Source: an uncultured Eubacterium sp. (GTDB taxonomy: Bacteria; Bacillota_A; Clostridia; Lachnospirales; Lachnospiraceae). From it: DNA of 23,722 nucleotides. Positions within the stretch are counted from its first letter, which is position 1; each line of letters starts with the position of its first letter. The notes below the pieces were generated by a model. That model worked only from the letters and a program-made list of their open reading frames with translations, made no database searches and was not told where the DNA came from. The stretch lies in contig CAOKJJ010000068.1 in the NCBI GenBank assembly GCA_948468465.1, positions 1-23,722 of the forward strand, written 5' to 3'. Position numbers and translations under genes: made by a program. Shown here piece after piece: positions 1-7,997 of this stretch.

Positions 1-632
1 TGGGTAAAGAAATTTCACAGGCGGTGATCCGCAGGATGCCGCGTTATTATCGTTACTTAGGTGATTTGCTTGAGGAAGGGGTAGAGAGAATATCTTCGAA
101 TGAGCTGAGTGAAAAGATGAAAGTAACCGCGTCCCAAATCCGGCAGGATTTAAATAATTTCGGCGGATTCGGACAGCAGGGATATGGTTATAATGTGCAG
201 TATTTATATGATGAGATCGGCAGAATCTTAGGCTTGCAGCAGCAGCACAATATTATTGTGATTGGAGCGGGAAATCTGGGACAGGCGCTGGCCAACTACA
301 GCAAGTTTGAAAAGCTGGGATTTGTGATTATCGGATTATTTGACATCAATCCAAATCTGATAGGACATTCGCTGCGCGGGATTCCTATTATGATGTTAGA
401 AGAGCTGGATGCGTTTGTAGACGCGAATCAGATTGATATCGCGGCGCTTACGATGCCGAAACACGCCGCGGATGAAGTGGCGAACCGGCTTGTACAGTTG
501 GGGATCCGGGCGATTTGGAACTTTGCGCATGTAGATCTGAATCTGACGGATAAAAATGTGGTTGTGGAAAATGTGCATTTGTCAGACAGTCTGATGCAGC
601 TGTCTTACAATATGCTGCGCAGCCAGGAATAA
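1..632 (+). CDS. rex: Redox-sensing transcriptional repressor Rex (5' end clipped)
   Basis: Rex senses the NADH/NAD+ ratio and represses fermentation and anaerobic respiration genes when NADH is low. The N-terminal part reads GKEISQAVIRRMPRYYRYLG and continues into a winged-helix DNA-binding domain (SSNELSEKMKVTASQIRQD). A Rossmann domain follows with the dinucleotide-binding loop VIGAGNLGQA, near residue 85 of the visible protein. The frame is already open at base 3. A GTG at 24 could be a start, but the conserved KEISQAVIRR residues lie before it, so the true start is at or just before the window edge; bases 1-2 (TG) would fit the end of an ATG. The visible length of about 210 residues matches the family. 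nnr follows after 22 bases, so the two are probably cotranscribed. Confidence 0.95.
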   Translation, partial: GKEISQAVIRRMPRYYRYLGDLLEEGVERISSNELSEKMKVTASQIRQDLNNFGGFGQQGYGYNVQYLYDEIGRILGLQQQHNIIVIGAGNLGQALANYSKFEKLGFVIIGLFDINPNLIGHSLRGIPIMMLEELDAFVDANQIDIAALTMPKHAADEVANRLVQLGIRAIWNFAHVDLNLTDKNVVVENVHLSDSLMQLSYNMLRSQE

Positions 633-654
633 AAGCAATAGCGGGAGACTGACA

Positions 655-2172
655 ATGAAACGGATTGTAAACAGTGAGGAAATGAAGTTTTGCGACAGCA
701 ATACGATCAACCATTTTGGAGTGCCTTCGCTCGTGCTGATGGAACGGGCAGCGCTTAGTGTTGTGGAAGAAGCGGTAAAAAAGGTGCCCCAGGCAGGATG
801 CGTTTTGATCGTATGCGGCGGCGGCAATAACGGGGCGGACGGACTGGCTGTGGCCAGACTTTTGTACCAGCGCGGATACGAGGTTGTTGTCGTCCAGACG
901 CCGGACAATGGAAAACGAACGAAAGAGAATCTGCTGCAGCGGGATATTCTGCAAAAATACGGCATAAATATAACGGAGCAGATTTCGCGGCTAAAAAAAT
1001 ACGACTGTGTCATTGACGCATTGTTTGGCGTTGGATTATCCCGTGCCCCGTCGGGGATTTACGCGCAGTGGATACAGATCATGAACCAGCTTGGCGGCTT
1101 TCACCTTGCTGTTGATATGCCAAGCGGCGTATCGAGTGATGACGGCTGCGCATATGACCCTTCATTTGCGGCTGATCTGACCGTGACGTTTGCCTACCAA
1201 AAAGCCGGGCAGATGTTTTATCCCGGACGTGAAAAATGCGGGGATGTCATTACGGCGGATATTGGCATTACAAATGACAGCTGGCTGGAACGCAGACCGA
1301 CCTGCTTTGCATTGGAACCGGAAGATTTAAAAGAGATTCCGAAAAGGCCGGCCAGATCGAATAAAGGAATGTTTGGCCGTGTGCTGGTCATTGCCGGAAG
1401 CACAAATATGGCAGGGGCCGCGTTATTCTGCGCACAGGCGGCATATGTTGGCGGATGCGGGCTTGTCCGTCTGTTTACATCTGAAGCGAATCGGGTGATT
1501 CTGCAAAGTACGCTGCCGGAGGCCATATTAACGACCTATCAGGAAACGGATGCAGAAGCAGAAATCATAAAGGTGAACGAAGCGCTTGCGCAGGCCATTG
1601 CATGGGCCGATGTCATTGCTCTGGGGCCGGGGCTTGGCAGGAGCCGGACGGCATGCCGGATCGCAGAACAGGTGTTGTTGACGGCGGATATTCCGGTGAT
1701 TGCAGATGCGGATGCGCTGAATATCATTGCAGAAAAGACAGAACTTCTTGCGTCTGCATCCGCGGCGCTTGTTGTCACGCCGCATTTGGGAGAGATGGCA
1801 AGGCTGTGCGGCAGGCAAATACCGGACATTCAAAACAGTCTGCGCAGTACGGCGGAACAGTTTGCGGCGCGCTATCATGTGATTTGCGTATTAAAAGACG
1901 CTGTGACCGTAACGGCCGGGCCTTCCGGCACCTGGCTGAACACCTCCGGATGCAGCGCGATGGCAAAAGGAGGCAGCGGGGATATCCTTACGGGAATCAT
2001 TGCCGCCTTAGCCGCACAGGGGATGGAACCGGAAGCGGCAGCCAGAATGGGTGTGTATCTTCATGGACTGGCAGGGGAAGCGGCGGCTTTGCAGAAAGGA
2101 AGCTACAGCGTGCTTGCCAGAGATCTGCTGCATGCGGCAGGCACTGTATTTCACACCTGGGCAGACGAATAG
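655..2172 (+). CDS. nnr: Bifunctional NAD(P)HX epimerase / ADP-dependent NAD(P)HX dehydratase
   Basis: This cytosolic repair enzyme restores hydrated NADH and NADPH. The N-terminal YjeF_N domain (about residues 1-215) epimerises R- and S-NAD(P)HX; it begins MKRIVNSEEMKFCDSNTI and carries GGGNNGADG at residues 55-63. The C-terminal ribokinase-like domain (about 225-500) is the ADP-dependent dehydratase, with ADADALN near 350-356, a TPHLGEMARL segment and KGGSGD at 438-443, where D443 is the expected catalytic Asp. The length of 505 residues is normal for the fused form. The ATG at 655 has a GGGAG ribosome-binding site at 643-647. Its place after rex fits a redox-cofactor operon; alr starts 50 bases after its stop. 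Confidence 0.95.
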   Translation: MKRIVNSEEMKFCDSNTINHFGVPSLVLMERAALSVVEEAVKKVPQAGCVLIVCGGGNNGADGLAVARLLYQRGYEVVVVQTPDNGKRTKENLLQRDILQKYGINITEQISRLKKYDCVIDALFGVGLSRAPSGIYAQWIQIMNQLGGFHLAVDMPSGVSSDDGCAYDPSFAADLTVTFAYQKAGQMFYPGREKCGDVITADIGITNDSWLERRPTCFALEPEDLKEIPKRPARSNKGMFGRVLVIAGSTNMAGAALFCAQAAYVGGCGLVRLFTSEANRVILQSTLPEAILTTYQETDAEAEIIKVNEALAQAIAWADVIALGPGLGRSRTACRIAEQVLLTADIPVIADADALNIIAEKTELLASASAALVVTPHLGEMARLCGRQIPDIQNSLRSTAEQFAARYHVICVLKDAVTVTAGPSGTWLNTSGCSAMAKGGSGDILTGIIAALAAQGMEPEAAARMGVYLHGLAGEAAALQKGSYSVLARDLLHAAGTVFHTWADE

Positions 2173-2221
2173 AAAATTCGAAAAAATCAGGTATAAAAAA
2201 TACGAATCAGAGGATCGAACA

Positions 2222-3394
2222 ATGAACCTAAATAACCGCATCTATGCAAAAATAGATTTGGATGCTGTCCGGCACAATCTGGATGCCATCCATAAGATCA
2301 TCAAACCTTCTACAAAAGTAATGGCAGTGATAAAAACAGATGCTTACGGGCATGGCGCCCTGCCGATTGCGGATGTACTGGAACAAATAGAATATGTCTA
2401 TGGCTATGCAGTTGCAACGGCGGAGGAAGCGCTGGCGCTCCGCGGGCATGGAATCCGAAAGCCGGTACTGATCCTGGGCTATGTGTTTCCAGAGCATTAT
2501 CCGCAGCTGATTGCGCATGACATCCGCCTGTCGGTATTTACCATGCAGGCAGCGCGGCAGCTGTCGGAAACCGCGCAGGCATTAAACAAAGACGTGTTTG
2601 TACATATTAAAATTGATACGGGCATGAGCCGTATCGGCATGCAGGCGGATGCACAAAGCGCAAAATTAATTGCGCAGATAGCATCCCTGCCGCATATAAT
2701 ACCAGAAGGAATCTTTACACATTTCGCAAGGGCAGACGAGGCGGATAAAGCTCCGGCACAAAAGCAGCTGGAACTGTTCAAACAGATGATTCAGCTGGCA
2801 GAAGACCAGGGCGTTACGTTTGCTTACCATCATTGTGCAAACAGTGCGTCGATCATTGACCTGCCTGATACACAGATGGAGCTTGTAAGGGCCGGCATTA
2901 TTTTATATGGGCTGTGGCCTTCGGATGAGGTGCGCAAAGAACGCATAGACCTGCATCCTGCATTAGAGCTTGTAAGCCATGTGGCTTTTGTCAAGCAGCT
3001 GGAGGCAGGCAGAAGCATCTCGTATGGCGGCACTTATACGGCAAAGGAACCAAGGATCATAGCCACGATTCCGGTCGGATATGGCGATGGGTATCCAAGA
3101 AGCCTTTCGAATAAAGGCTATGTGCTGATTCATGGGCGCAAAGCTAGGATTACAGGCAGAGTTTGCATGGATCAGTTTATGGTGGATGTCAGTGACATCC
3201 CGCAGGTATGTACAGGGGATAAAGTCGTATTGGCAGGCCGGGATGGGGAAGAGTCATTGACGCTGGAGACGCTGGGCAGTTTGTCTGACCGATTTAATTA
3301 TGAGTTTGCCTGCTGCCTTTCCAAACGGATTCCAAGAGTATTTTATGAAAATGGAATGCCTTTGACGGGCACGGAAAAAAACCAGATGGAATAA
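2222..3394 (+). CDS. alr: Alanine racemase
   Basis: PLP-dependent conversion of L-alanine to D-alanine for peptidoglycan, in the cytosol. The N-terminal TIM barrel has the PLP-lysine motif VIKTDAYGHGA with K38. The second catalytic residue is Y268 in SISYGGTY, at the start of the C-terminal beta domain. At 390 residues it has family length. The frame stays open upstream to 2051, but that stretch overlaps nnr and has no family similarity; the ATG at 2222 follows an AGAGGA box at 2209-2214 and starts exactly where family members start (NNRIYAKIDLDAVRHNL). mazF follows 72 bases later, the same neighbourhood as alr-ndoAI-ndoA in Bacillus but without the antitoxin. Confidence 0.97.
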   Translation: MNLNNRIYAKIDLDAVRHNLDAIHKIIKPSTKVMAVIKTDAYGHGALPIADVLEQIEYVYGYAVATAEEALALRGHGIRKPVLILGYVFPEHYPQLIAHDIRLSVFTMQAARQLSETAQALNKDVFVHIKIDTGMSRIGMQADAQSAKLIAQIASLPHIIPEGIFTHFARADEADKAPAQKQLELFKQMIQLAEDQGVTFAYHHCANSASIIDLPDTQMELVRAGIILYGLWPSDEVRKERIDLHPALELVSHVAFVKQLEAGRSISYGGTYTAKEPRIIATIPVGYGDGYPRSLSNKGYVLIHGRKARITGRVCMDQFMVDVSDIPQVCTGDKVVLAGRDGEESLTLETLGSLSDRFNYEFACCLSKRIPRVFYENGMPLTGTEKNQME

Positions 3395-3466
3395 AATTGA
3401 AAACATGAATACACTCGATAAAACTGGTAATACTCACCGTATAACCTATTTTGTGGAGTGAAAGAG

Positions 3467-3817
3467 ATGTTAATAAGACGTGGAGATATTTATTATGCTG
3501 ATTTAAGGCCGGTCGTGGGCTCGGAACAAGGCGGCGTGCGTCCGGTGCTGATTATTCAAAATGATGTGGGCAACCTGCATAGCCCGACGGTGATCTGTGC
3601 AGCCATTACCTCACAGATGAACAAGGCAAAGCTGCCGACGCATGTGGAATTATCCAGCAGCCGTTACGCGCTGGTGAAAGATTCTGTCATTTTATTAGAG
3701 CAGCTGCGAACGATTGATAAAAAAAGGCTCAAAGATAAAGTCTGCCATCTGGATGGGGAGATTATGAAAAAAATAGATAAAGCGCTGTGTATCAGCCTGC
3801 AATTAGCCGCTACATAG
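3467..3817 (+). CDS. ndoA: MazF/NdoA (PemK-family) endoribonuclease toxin
   Basis: Sequence-specific mRNA interferase of type II toxin-antitoxin systems. The protein [20 protein letters not shown]... has 116 residues, as in Bacillus subtilis NdoA, and keeps the residues known to be needed there: R25 in [11 protein letters not shown] and T48 in AAITSQ. The ATG at 3467 was preferred over the in-frame GTG at 3458 because GGAG at 3455-3458 is then correctly spaced and the N-terminus matches the family. No EndoAI-like ribbon-helix-helix gene precedes it: the gap to alr is only 72 bases. The toxin looks intact, so an antitoxin must lie elsewhere or be dispensable. Confidence 0.93.
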   Translation: MLIRRGDIYYADLRPVVGSEQGGVRPVLIIQNDVGNLHSPTVICAAITSQMNKAKLPTHVELSSSRYALVKDSVILLEQLRTIDKKRLKDKVCHLDGEIMKKIDKALCISLQLAAT

Positions 3818-3818
3818 C

Positions 3819-3847
3819 TTGACGTAATCGAATAGAAATGATATTTT
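3819..3847 (+). promoter_or_regulatory. Putative sigma-A promoter for the CorC-like gene
   Basis: TTGACG at 3819-3824 lies 17 bases before TATTTT at 3842-3847, just after the mazF stop. A TATAAT at 3847-3852 overlaps it but would need a 22-base spacer. Read by eye; not tested. Confidence 0.45.
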
Positions 3848-3899
3848 ATAATTAGTACCTACTGGAATCACATGAATTACAAAAAGGAGAGAATATTTT

Positions 3900-4796
3900 A
3901 TGGACGATGGCGCGAGTCCCAAGGTAAGTTACGCTGAAAAAAACAACTGGTTCAGTGATTTTTTAAAAAAGCTGAACCGAAAAAATGCAGACAAGATAAC
4001 AGAACAGGAAATCATTTCCATGGTAAATGAGGGACAGGAAACAGGTGTGCTGCAGGCCAATGAAGTGGAGATGATTCAAAATATTTTTGAGTTTACCGAC
4101 AAAGAAGCAAAAGACATTATGACACACCGGTCAAATATTTGCGCGCTGGATGGCACGATGAATTTACAGCAGGCGCTGGACCGTGTATTGTGCGAGCCAT
4201 ACTCAAGATTTCCGGTATATTTGGATGACATTGACAATATTATAGGAATCCTACATATTAAGGAAGTTATGGCATTCAGCAGGAAAGAAAACTATTTAAG
4301 CTGGCAGATCAAAGATATCGAAGGCATGTTTTCCAAAAGCGAATTTATTCCGGAGACACGTAAGATCAGCGACCTGTTTCAGAAAATGCAGGCAAAAAAA
4401 GCGCATATGGTGATCGTTGTGGATGAGTACGGGCAGACTTCCGGCCTTGTTGCATTGGAAGATATTCTGGAAGAAATCGTGGGAAATATTTTTGATGAGC
4501 ATGATAAAGAAAAGAAGCTGATCGAACAGCAGCCGGACGGCAGTTTTCTGATGCATGGGATGGCGGACTTTGATGATGTCAAAGATGTATTAAAACTGGA
4601 ATCTGAGGAAGACTACGATACACTCAACGGATTTTTAATCGCCATGATTGACCGGATTCCTTCGGATGGAGAGACATTTTCCGTGACTTATGGCGGATAC
4701 TGTTTCCTTGTGACAAAAGTGGAAAACAAAATGATACAGACGGTGCAGATCAAGAAAGATAGTTCTTGTCATCCGTCAAATGAAATGATAAAATAG
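3900..4796 (+). CDS. CorC/HlyC-family CBS-pair protein
   Basis: A 298-residue soluble CorC-like protein. After a charged N-terminus it has the family start ETGVLQANEVEMIQNIFEFTDKEAKDIMTHR (about 50-80), a tandem CBS pair (about 70-190, with SRFPVYLDDIDNIIGILHIKEV and HMVIVVDEYGQTSGLVALEDILEEIVGNI) and a C-terminal transporter-associated CorC_HlyC domain (about 205-290). The N-terminal DUF21 membrane domain of the larger HlyC/YhdP-type proteins is absent, as in Escherichia coli CorC, so it should act in the cytosol or on a membrane partner, perhaps in magnesium or cobalt efflux. CBS pairs usually bind adenine nucleotides. The ATG at 3900 follows AAAGGAGAG at about 3884-3892. Function is inferred from the domains only. 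Confidence 0.88.
   Translation: MDDGASPKVSYAEKNNWFSDFLKKLNRKNADKITEQEIISMVNEGQETGVLQANEVEMIQNIFEFTDKEAKDIMTHRSNICALDGTMNLQQALDRVLCEPYSRFPVYLDDIDNIIGILHIKEVMAFSRKENYLSWQIKDIEGMFSKSEFIPETRKISDLFQKMQAKKAHMVIVVDEYGQTSGLVALEDILEEIVGNIFDEHDKEKKLIEQQPDGSFLMHGMADFDDVKDVLKLESEEDYDTLNGFLIAMIDRIPSDGETFSVTYGGYCFLVTKVENKMIQTVQIKKDSSCHPSNEMIK
4766..4794 (+). promoter_or_regulatory. Putative sigma-A promoter for yebC
   Basis: TTGTCA (4766-4771), 17-base spacer, TAAAAT (4789-4794); both boxes match the consensus at five of six positions. The promoter lies in the last codons of the CorC-like gene and its -10 touches that stop codon, so yebC can be expressed independently. Confidence 0.5.
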
Positions 4797-4840
4797 AAAT
4801 ATGTGGAAACGAGTACTTAAACAGAAAAGAGGATATATTT

Positions 4841-5569
4841 ATGTCAGGACATTCCAAATTTGCAAATATCAAGCATAAAAAAGAAAAAAATGATGCTGCA
4901 AAGGGAAAAACATTTACAATGATAGGTCGTGAAATTGCAATTGCCGTAAAAGAAGGCGGCCCGGATCCGGCGAACAATTCCAAGCTGCGTGACGTAATCG
5001 CAAAAGCAAAAGCGAACAATATGCCAAACGATACGATTGACCGCGGCATTAAAAAGGCAGCCGGTGATTCGAATAATGTCAATTACGAAGTCGTTACGTA
5101 TGAAGGCTACGGCCCGGGCGGAACCGCCATTATTGTAGATGCGCTGACCGACAATAAAAACCGTACGGCGGCAAATGTGCGCAATTGTTTTACAAAAGGA
5201 AACGGCAGTATTGGCACACAAGGATGCGTTTCGTATATGTTTGACAAAAAAGGCCAGATTCTGATCGACAAAGAAGAGTGCGGGATGGAAACCGATGATT
5301 TGATGATGTTGGCGTTAGATGCAGGGGCGGAAGATTTTGCGGAAGAAGAGGACAGCTTTGAGATTACGACAGCGCCGGAAGAATTTCCAGCTGTACGCGA
5401 CGCGTTAAAGGAGCAGGAAATTATCATGACGCAGGCGGAAATCACAATGATTCCCCAGACCTACGTAACATTGGAAAAAGAAACGGATCTTACAAATATT
5501 CAGAAGATTTTGGATATGCTGGATGAAGACGACGATGTACAGACGGTATATCACAACTGGGATGAATAA
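4841..5569 (+). CDS. yebC: YebC/PmpR-family protein
   Basis: The 242-residue protein begins with the family signature MSGHSKFANIKHKKEKNDAAKG and has the three-domain layout of YebC, including the conserved segment YEGYGPGGTAIIVDALTDNKNRT near residue 85. The family is described both as transcriptional regulators (PmpR) and, in Bacillus, as ribosome-associated factors that help translation of proline stretches. The start has an AGAGGA box at about 4829-4834. It has its own putative promoter in the end of the upstream gene; glgA follows 75 bases after its stop. Acidic C-terminus (MLDEDDDVQTVYHNWDE) is normal for the family. Confidence 0.95.
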   Translation: MSGHSKFANIKHKKEKNDAAKGKTFTMIGREIAIAVKEGGPDPANNSKLRDVIAKAKANNMPNDTIDRGIKKAAGDSNNVNYEVVTYEGYGPGGTAIIVDALTDNKNRTAANVRNCFTKGNGSIGTQGCVSYMFDKKGQILIDKEECGMETDDLMMLALDAGAEDFAEEEDSFEITTAPEEFPAVRDALKEQEIIMTQAEITMIPQTYVTLEKETDLTNIQKILDMLDEDDDVQTVYHNWDE

Positions 5570-5606
5570 AAGATCCTGTGTAAAAACTGCGGAAACGGTT
5601 ACGTTA

Positions 5607-5615
5607 TGATACAAT
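5607..5615 (+). promoter_or_regulatory. Putative extended -10 promoter and cre-like site for glgA
   Basis: TGATACAAT is a TGn-TACAAT extended -10. Immediately upstream, CGGAAACGGTTACG at 5590-5603 is an imperfect palindrome (10 of 14 positions symmetric) with the AAACG core of a CcpA cre site but several mismatches elsewhere. No good -35 is present. A weak call. Confidence 0.3.
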
Positions 5616-5644
5616 AAATGAAAATCAATATGGAGGAGCTATTT

Positions 5645-7099
5645 ATGAAAAAAATACTTTTTGCCGCATCTGAATGCGTACCTTTTATTAAAACCGGCGG
5701 ACTGGCGGATGTCTGTGGAGCATTGCCAAAAGAGTTTGACAAGGAATACTGGGATGTGCGTGTAGTAATTCCTAATTATACATGCATTCCGGAGCATTTC
5801 AGAAATCAGTTCGAGTATGTAACGCATTTTTATATGGGCACAGGCCCGATGCTTCCGGAGAAATACGTAGGCATTCTCAAATACGAGCTGGACGGCGTTA
5901 CCTTTTATTTTATTGACAATCAGGAATATTTTAACTGTGCGGTTCCTTACGGCGATATTCGTTATGATATCGAAAAATTTATTTTCTTCGACAAAGCGGT
6001 ATTATCAATGTTAAAAGCGATTGATTTCCAGCCGGATCTCATTCACTGCCACGACTGGCAGGCAGGGCTGATTCCTGTATATTTAAAAAATGAGTTCCAG
6101 GGAGACATGTTCTATTGGGGCATGAAGTCCATTATGACGATCCACAACCTGAAATTCCAGGGTATCTGGGATAAAAAAGTGTTCCAGGGCTTAAGCGGGC
6201 TGACAAACAACCTGTTCGTGCCGGATAAGCTGGAGTTTAATAAAGATGCCAGCATGTTAAAAGGCGGCCTTGTATACGCGGATTATATTACAACCGTTAG
6301 TGATACATATGCGCAGGAAATACAGACTTCTTATTACGGAGAAGGACTGGACGGCTTGTTATCAGCAAGACATATGGATATGCAGGGAATCGTCAACGGT
6401 ATAGATTATGACATCTATAATCCGGCGACAGATCCGAAAATTTACTGCAATTATGACGCAAGCAACTGGCGCAAAAAGAAAGTCAACAATAAGACGAAGC
6501 TTCAGGAAGAACTTGGCCTTGCGGTAGACAAGAAGAAATTTATGATCGGCCTGATCTCCCGTCTGACAGATCAAAAAGGACTGGATCTGATCAATTATGT
6601 CATCGACCGTATTGTAGATGATTATACGCAGCTTGTCGTCATCGGAACCGGGGATCCGGGATATGAAAACATGTTCCGTCATTATGCATGGAAATATGGG
6701 GATCGTGTATCCGCGAATATCTGTTATTCCGATGATCTGGCGCATAAGCTGTATGCGGCAGCCGACGCGTTTTTGATGCCTTCACAGTTTGAGCCTTGCG
6801 GATTAACGCAGCTGATTTCCTTCCGTTATGGAACGGCGCCGATCGTACGCGAAACAGGCGGCTTAAAAGATACCGTAGAGCCGTTTAATGAATATGAAGA
6901 CAAAGGCGACGGCTTCTCGTTCTCCAATTACAATGGCGAAGAAATGTTAAAAGTTATTAACTATGCCAAGAAAGTATTTTATGATATGAAAAAAGACTGG
7001 AACCATATGATTGACCGCGGGATGGCAAAAGATTTTTCCTGGAATGCTTCCAAGTTCAAATATGAAGGGCTGTACAATTATTTGATCGGGGATAAATAA
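5645..7099 (+). CDS. glgA: Glycogen synthase (ADP-glucose, GT5)
   Basis: Transfers glucose from ADP-glucose to the non-reducing end of glycogen. The first Rossmann domain carries the ADP-glucose motif KTGGLADV (K16); LISRLTDQKGLDL is near 303-315; the second domain has the retaining-transferase E-X7-E region EPCGLTQLISFRYGT starting at E383. At 484 residues it has family length. The start at 5645 (MKKILFAASECVPFIKTGG) was chosen over the in-frame ATG at 5618 because GGAGGA at 5632-5637 precedes it at correct spacing and the protein starts like other GlgA. No other glycogen gene (glgB, glgC, glgD, glgP) is adjacent, so it stands alone here. Confidence 0.96.
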   Translation: MKKILFAASECVPFIKTGGLADVCGALPKEFDKEYWDVRVVIPNYTCIPEHFRNQFEYVTHFYMGTGPMLPEKYVGILKYELDGVTFYFIDNQEYFNCAVPYGDIRYDIEKFIFFDKAVLSMLKAIDFQPDLIHCHDWQAGLIPVYLKNEFQGDMFYWGMKSIMTIHNLKFQGIWDKKVFQGLSGLTNNLFVPDKLEFNKDASMLKGGLVYADYITTVSDTYAQEIQTSYYGEGLDGLLSARHMDMQGIVNGIDYDIYNPATDPKIYCNYDASNWRKKKVNNKTKLQEELGLAVDKKKFMIGLISRLTDQKGLDLINYVIDRIVDDYTQLVVIGTGDPGYENMFRHYAWKYGDRVSANICYSDDLAHKLYAAADAFLMPSQFEPCGLTQLISFRYGTAPIVRETGGLKDTVEPFNEYEDKGDGFSFSNYNGEEMLKVINYAKKVFYDMKKDWNHMIDRGMAKDFSWNASKFKYEGLYNYLIGDK

Positions 7100-7119
7100 T
7101 GATGCATAAATAAATAAAA

Positions 7120-7152
7120 TCCTCACATACTGATGTAAAAAGTAAGTGAGGA
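7120..7152 (+). promoter_or_regulatory. Hairpin enclosing the ribosome-binding site of the tepA-like gene
   Basis: CCTCACATAC (7121-7130) pairs with GTAAGTGAGG (7142-7151) with a single A-A mismatch, an added T-A pair at 7120/7152 and an 11-base loop. The 3' arm contains the TGAGG Shine-Dalgarno sequence of the next gene. No T run follows, so it is not an intrinsic terminator. Confidence 0.6.
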
Positions 7153-7158
7153 ATGTGT

Positions 7159-7869
7159 ATGAGCGATGTAAAGGAAAAAAAAGAAGAACTGGAAACAGAG
7201 CTTTCCGATAACGAGAACATAAAAAATAATGGTGCGGTTACACTGGAGGAGAACTATCACCATCACAAAATTTATCTATTGTCTGTCATTGGAGAAATTG
7301 AAGGCCATGAGTGTCTTTCGTCCAATACGAAAACGACAAAATACGAGCATGTGCTGCCGAAGCTGGCGGAAATTGAAGATGCCGACAATATTGACGGTGT
7401 GATGCTGCTGCTTAACACTGTCGGCGGAGATATCGAATCCGGCCTTGCCATTGCGGAAATGGTAGCTTCGTTAAGCAAGCCGACGGTGTCCTTAGTGCTG
7501 GGCGGCAGCCATTCCATCGGCGTGCCGCTTGCGGTATCCACGAATTATTCATTTATCGTTCCGACAGGCACCATGGTCATTCATCCGGTCCGCATGAACG
7601 GTATGGTCATCGGCGCGCCGCCTACTTACGATTACTTTAAGCAGATGCAGAACCGGATCATCGGTTTTATCGCTTCGCACTGCGGGGCAAAGGAAGACCG
7701 GCTGGAAAAGCTGATGATGAATACAACGATGCTGACCAAAGACTTAGGGACGATACTTGTAGGAAAAGAGGCGGTAGAGGAAGGCATTATACGTGAAGTG
7801 GGCGGGATGAAAGATGCTCTTAGGAAACTTCATGCGATGATAGAAGAAAAAAAGGTGGACAGAACTTAA
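7159..7869 (+). CDS. tepA: ClpP-fold serine protease, TepA-like
   Basis: A 236-residue ClpP-family protein with an acidic N-terminal extension. Oxyanion-hole region LLNTVGGDIESGLAIAE at about 85-100, nucleophile S119 in LGGSHSIGVPLA, catalytic His142 in MVIHPVRM, and a C-terminal GKEAVEEGIIREVGG like ClpP's SAEEAKEYGLID. It matches the TepA (translocation-enhancing) branch rather than ClpP: it lacks ClpP's N-terminal loop and its last third differs. TepA lies beside spoIIIE in Bacillus subtilis; here uppP sits between it and ftsK. The ATG at 7159 was preferred over 7153 because TGAGG at 7147-7151 is 7 bases away; with 7153 there would be no spacing. Substrates unknown. Confidence 0.85.
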   Translation: MSDVKEKKEELETELSDNENIKNNGAVTLEENYHHHKIYLLSVIGEIEGHECLSSNTKTTKYEHVLPKLAEIEDADNIDGVMLLLNTVGGDIESGLAIAEMVASLSKPTVSLVLGGSHSIGVPLAVSTNYSFIVPTGTMVIHPVRMNGMVIGAPPTYDYFKQMQNRIIGFIASHCGAKEDRLEKLMMNTTMLTKDLGTILVGKEAVEEGIIREVGGMKDALRKLHAMIEEKKVDRT

Positions 7870-7893
7870 ATTTTTCTAAATTGCCAAAAGTAA

Positions 7894-7922
7894 ATGACAT
7901 TTCCTCCAGGATATGGTAATAT
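7894..7922 (+). promoter_or_regulatory. Putative sigma-A promoter for uppP with extended -10
   Basis: ATGACA (7894-7899), 17-base spacer, and TGG-TAATAT (7914-7922). A perfect TATAAT overlaps at 7920-7925, but with a 20-base spacer. Transcription would begin near 7930, just before the leader hairpin. Confidence 0.5.
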
Positions 7923-7940
7923 AATTTCATATGATTTTTA

Positions 7941-7979
7941 CAGCAGAAGACGAAAACATTCCGTTTTCGTTTTTTGCTG
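7941..7979 (+). terminator. Long hairpin in the uppP leader (terminator or attenuator)
   Basis: A continuous 17-bp stem (two G-U pairs) joins 7941-7957 to 7963-7979 around the loop ATTCC. The inner eight pairs, ACGAAAAC with GTTTTCGT, are followed by five T residues, which gives the form of an intrinsic terminator; the outer arm CAGCA/TGCTG then pairs across the T run. It lies 71 bases after the tepA-like stop and ends just upstream of the uppP ribosome-binding site. It could end tepA transcripts, attenuate uppP, or stabilise its mRNA. Confidence 0.65.
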
Positions 7980-7997
7980 TTAGTAGGGAGGCATATT

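Noticed and set aside
1602..2225. A 207-codon open frame in another frame within nnr, and several long antisense frames such as 448-954
   Set aside because: They overlap well-supported genes, have biased, low-information composition (Arg, Cys, Ser rich) and lack ribosome-binding sites. They are a by-product of codon usage.
3405..3461. An 18-codon open frame ([18 protein letters not shown]) ending just before mazF, considered as a remnant antitoxin or leader peptide
   Set aside because: It has no Shine-Dalgarno sequence and no likeness to ribbon-helix-helix antitoxins. Frames of this size are common by chance.
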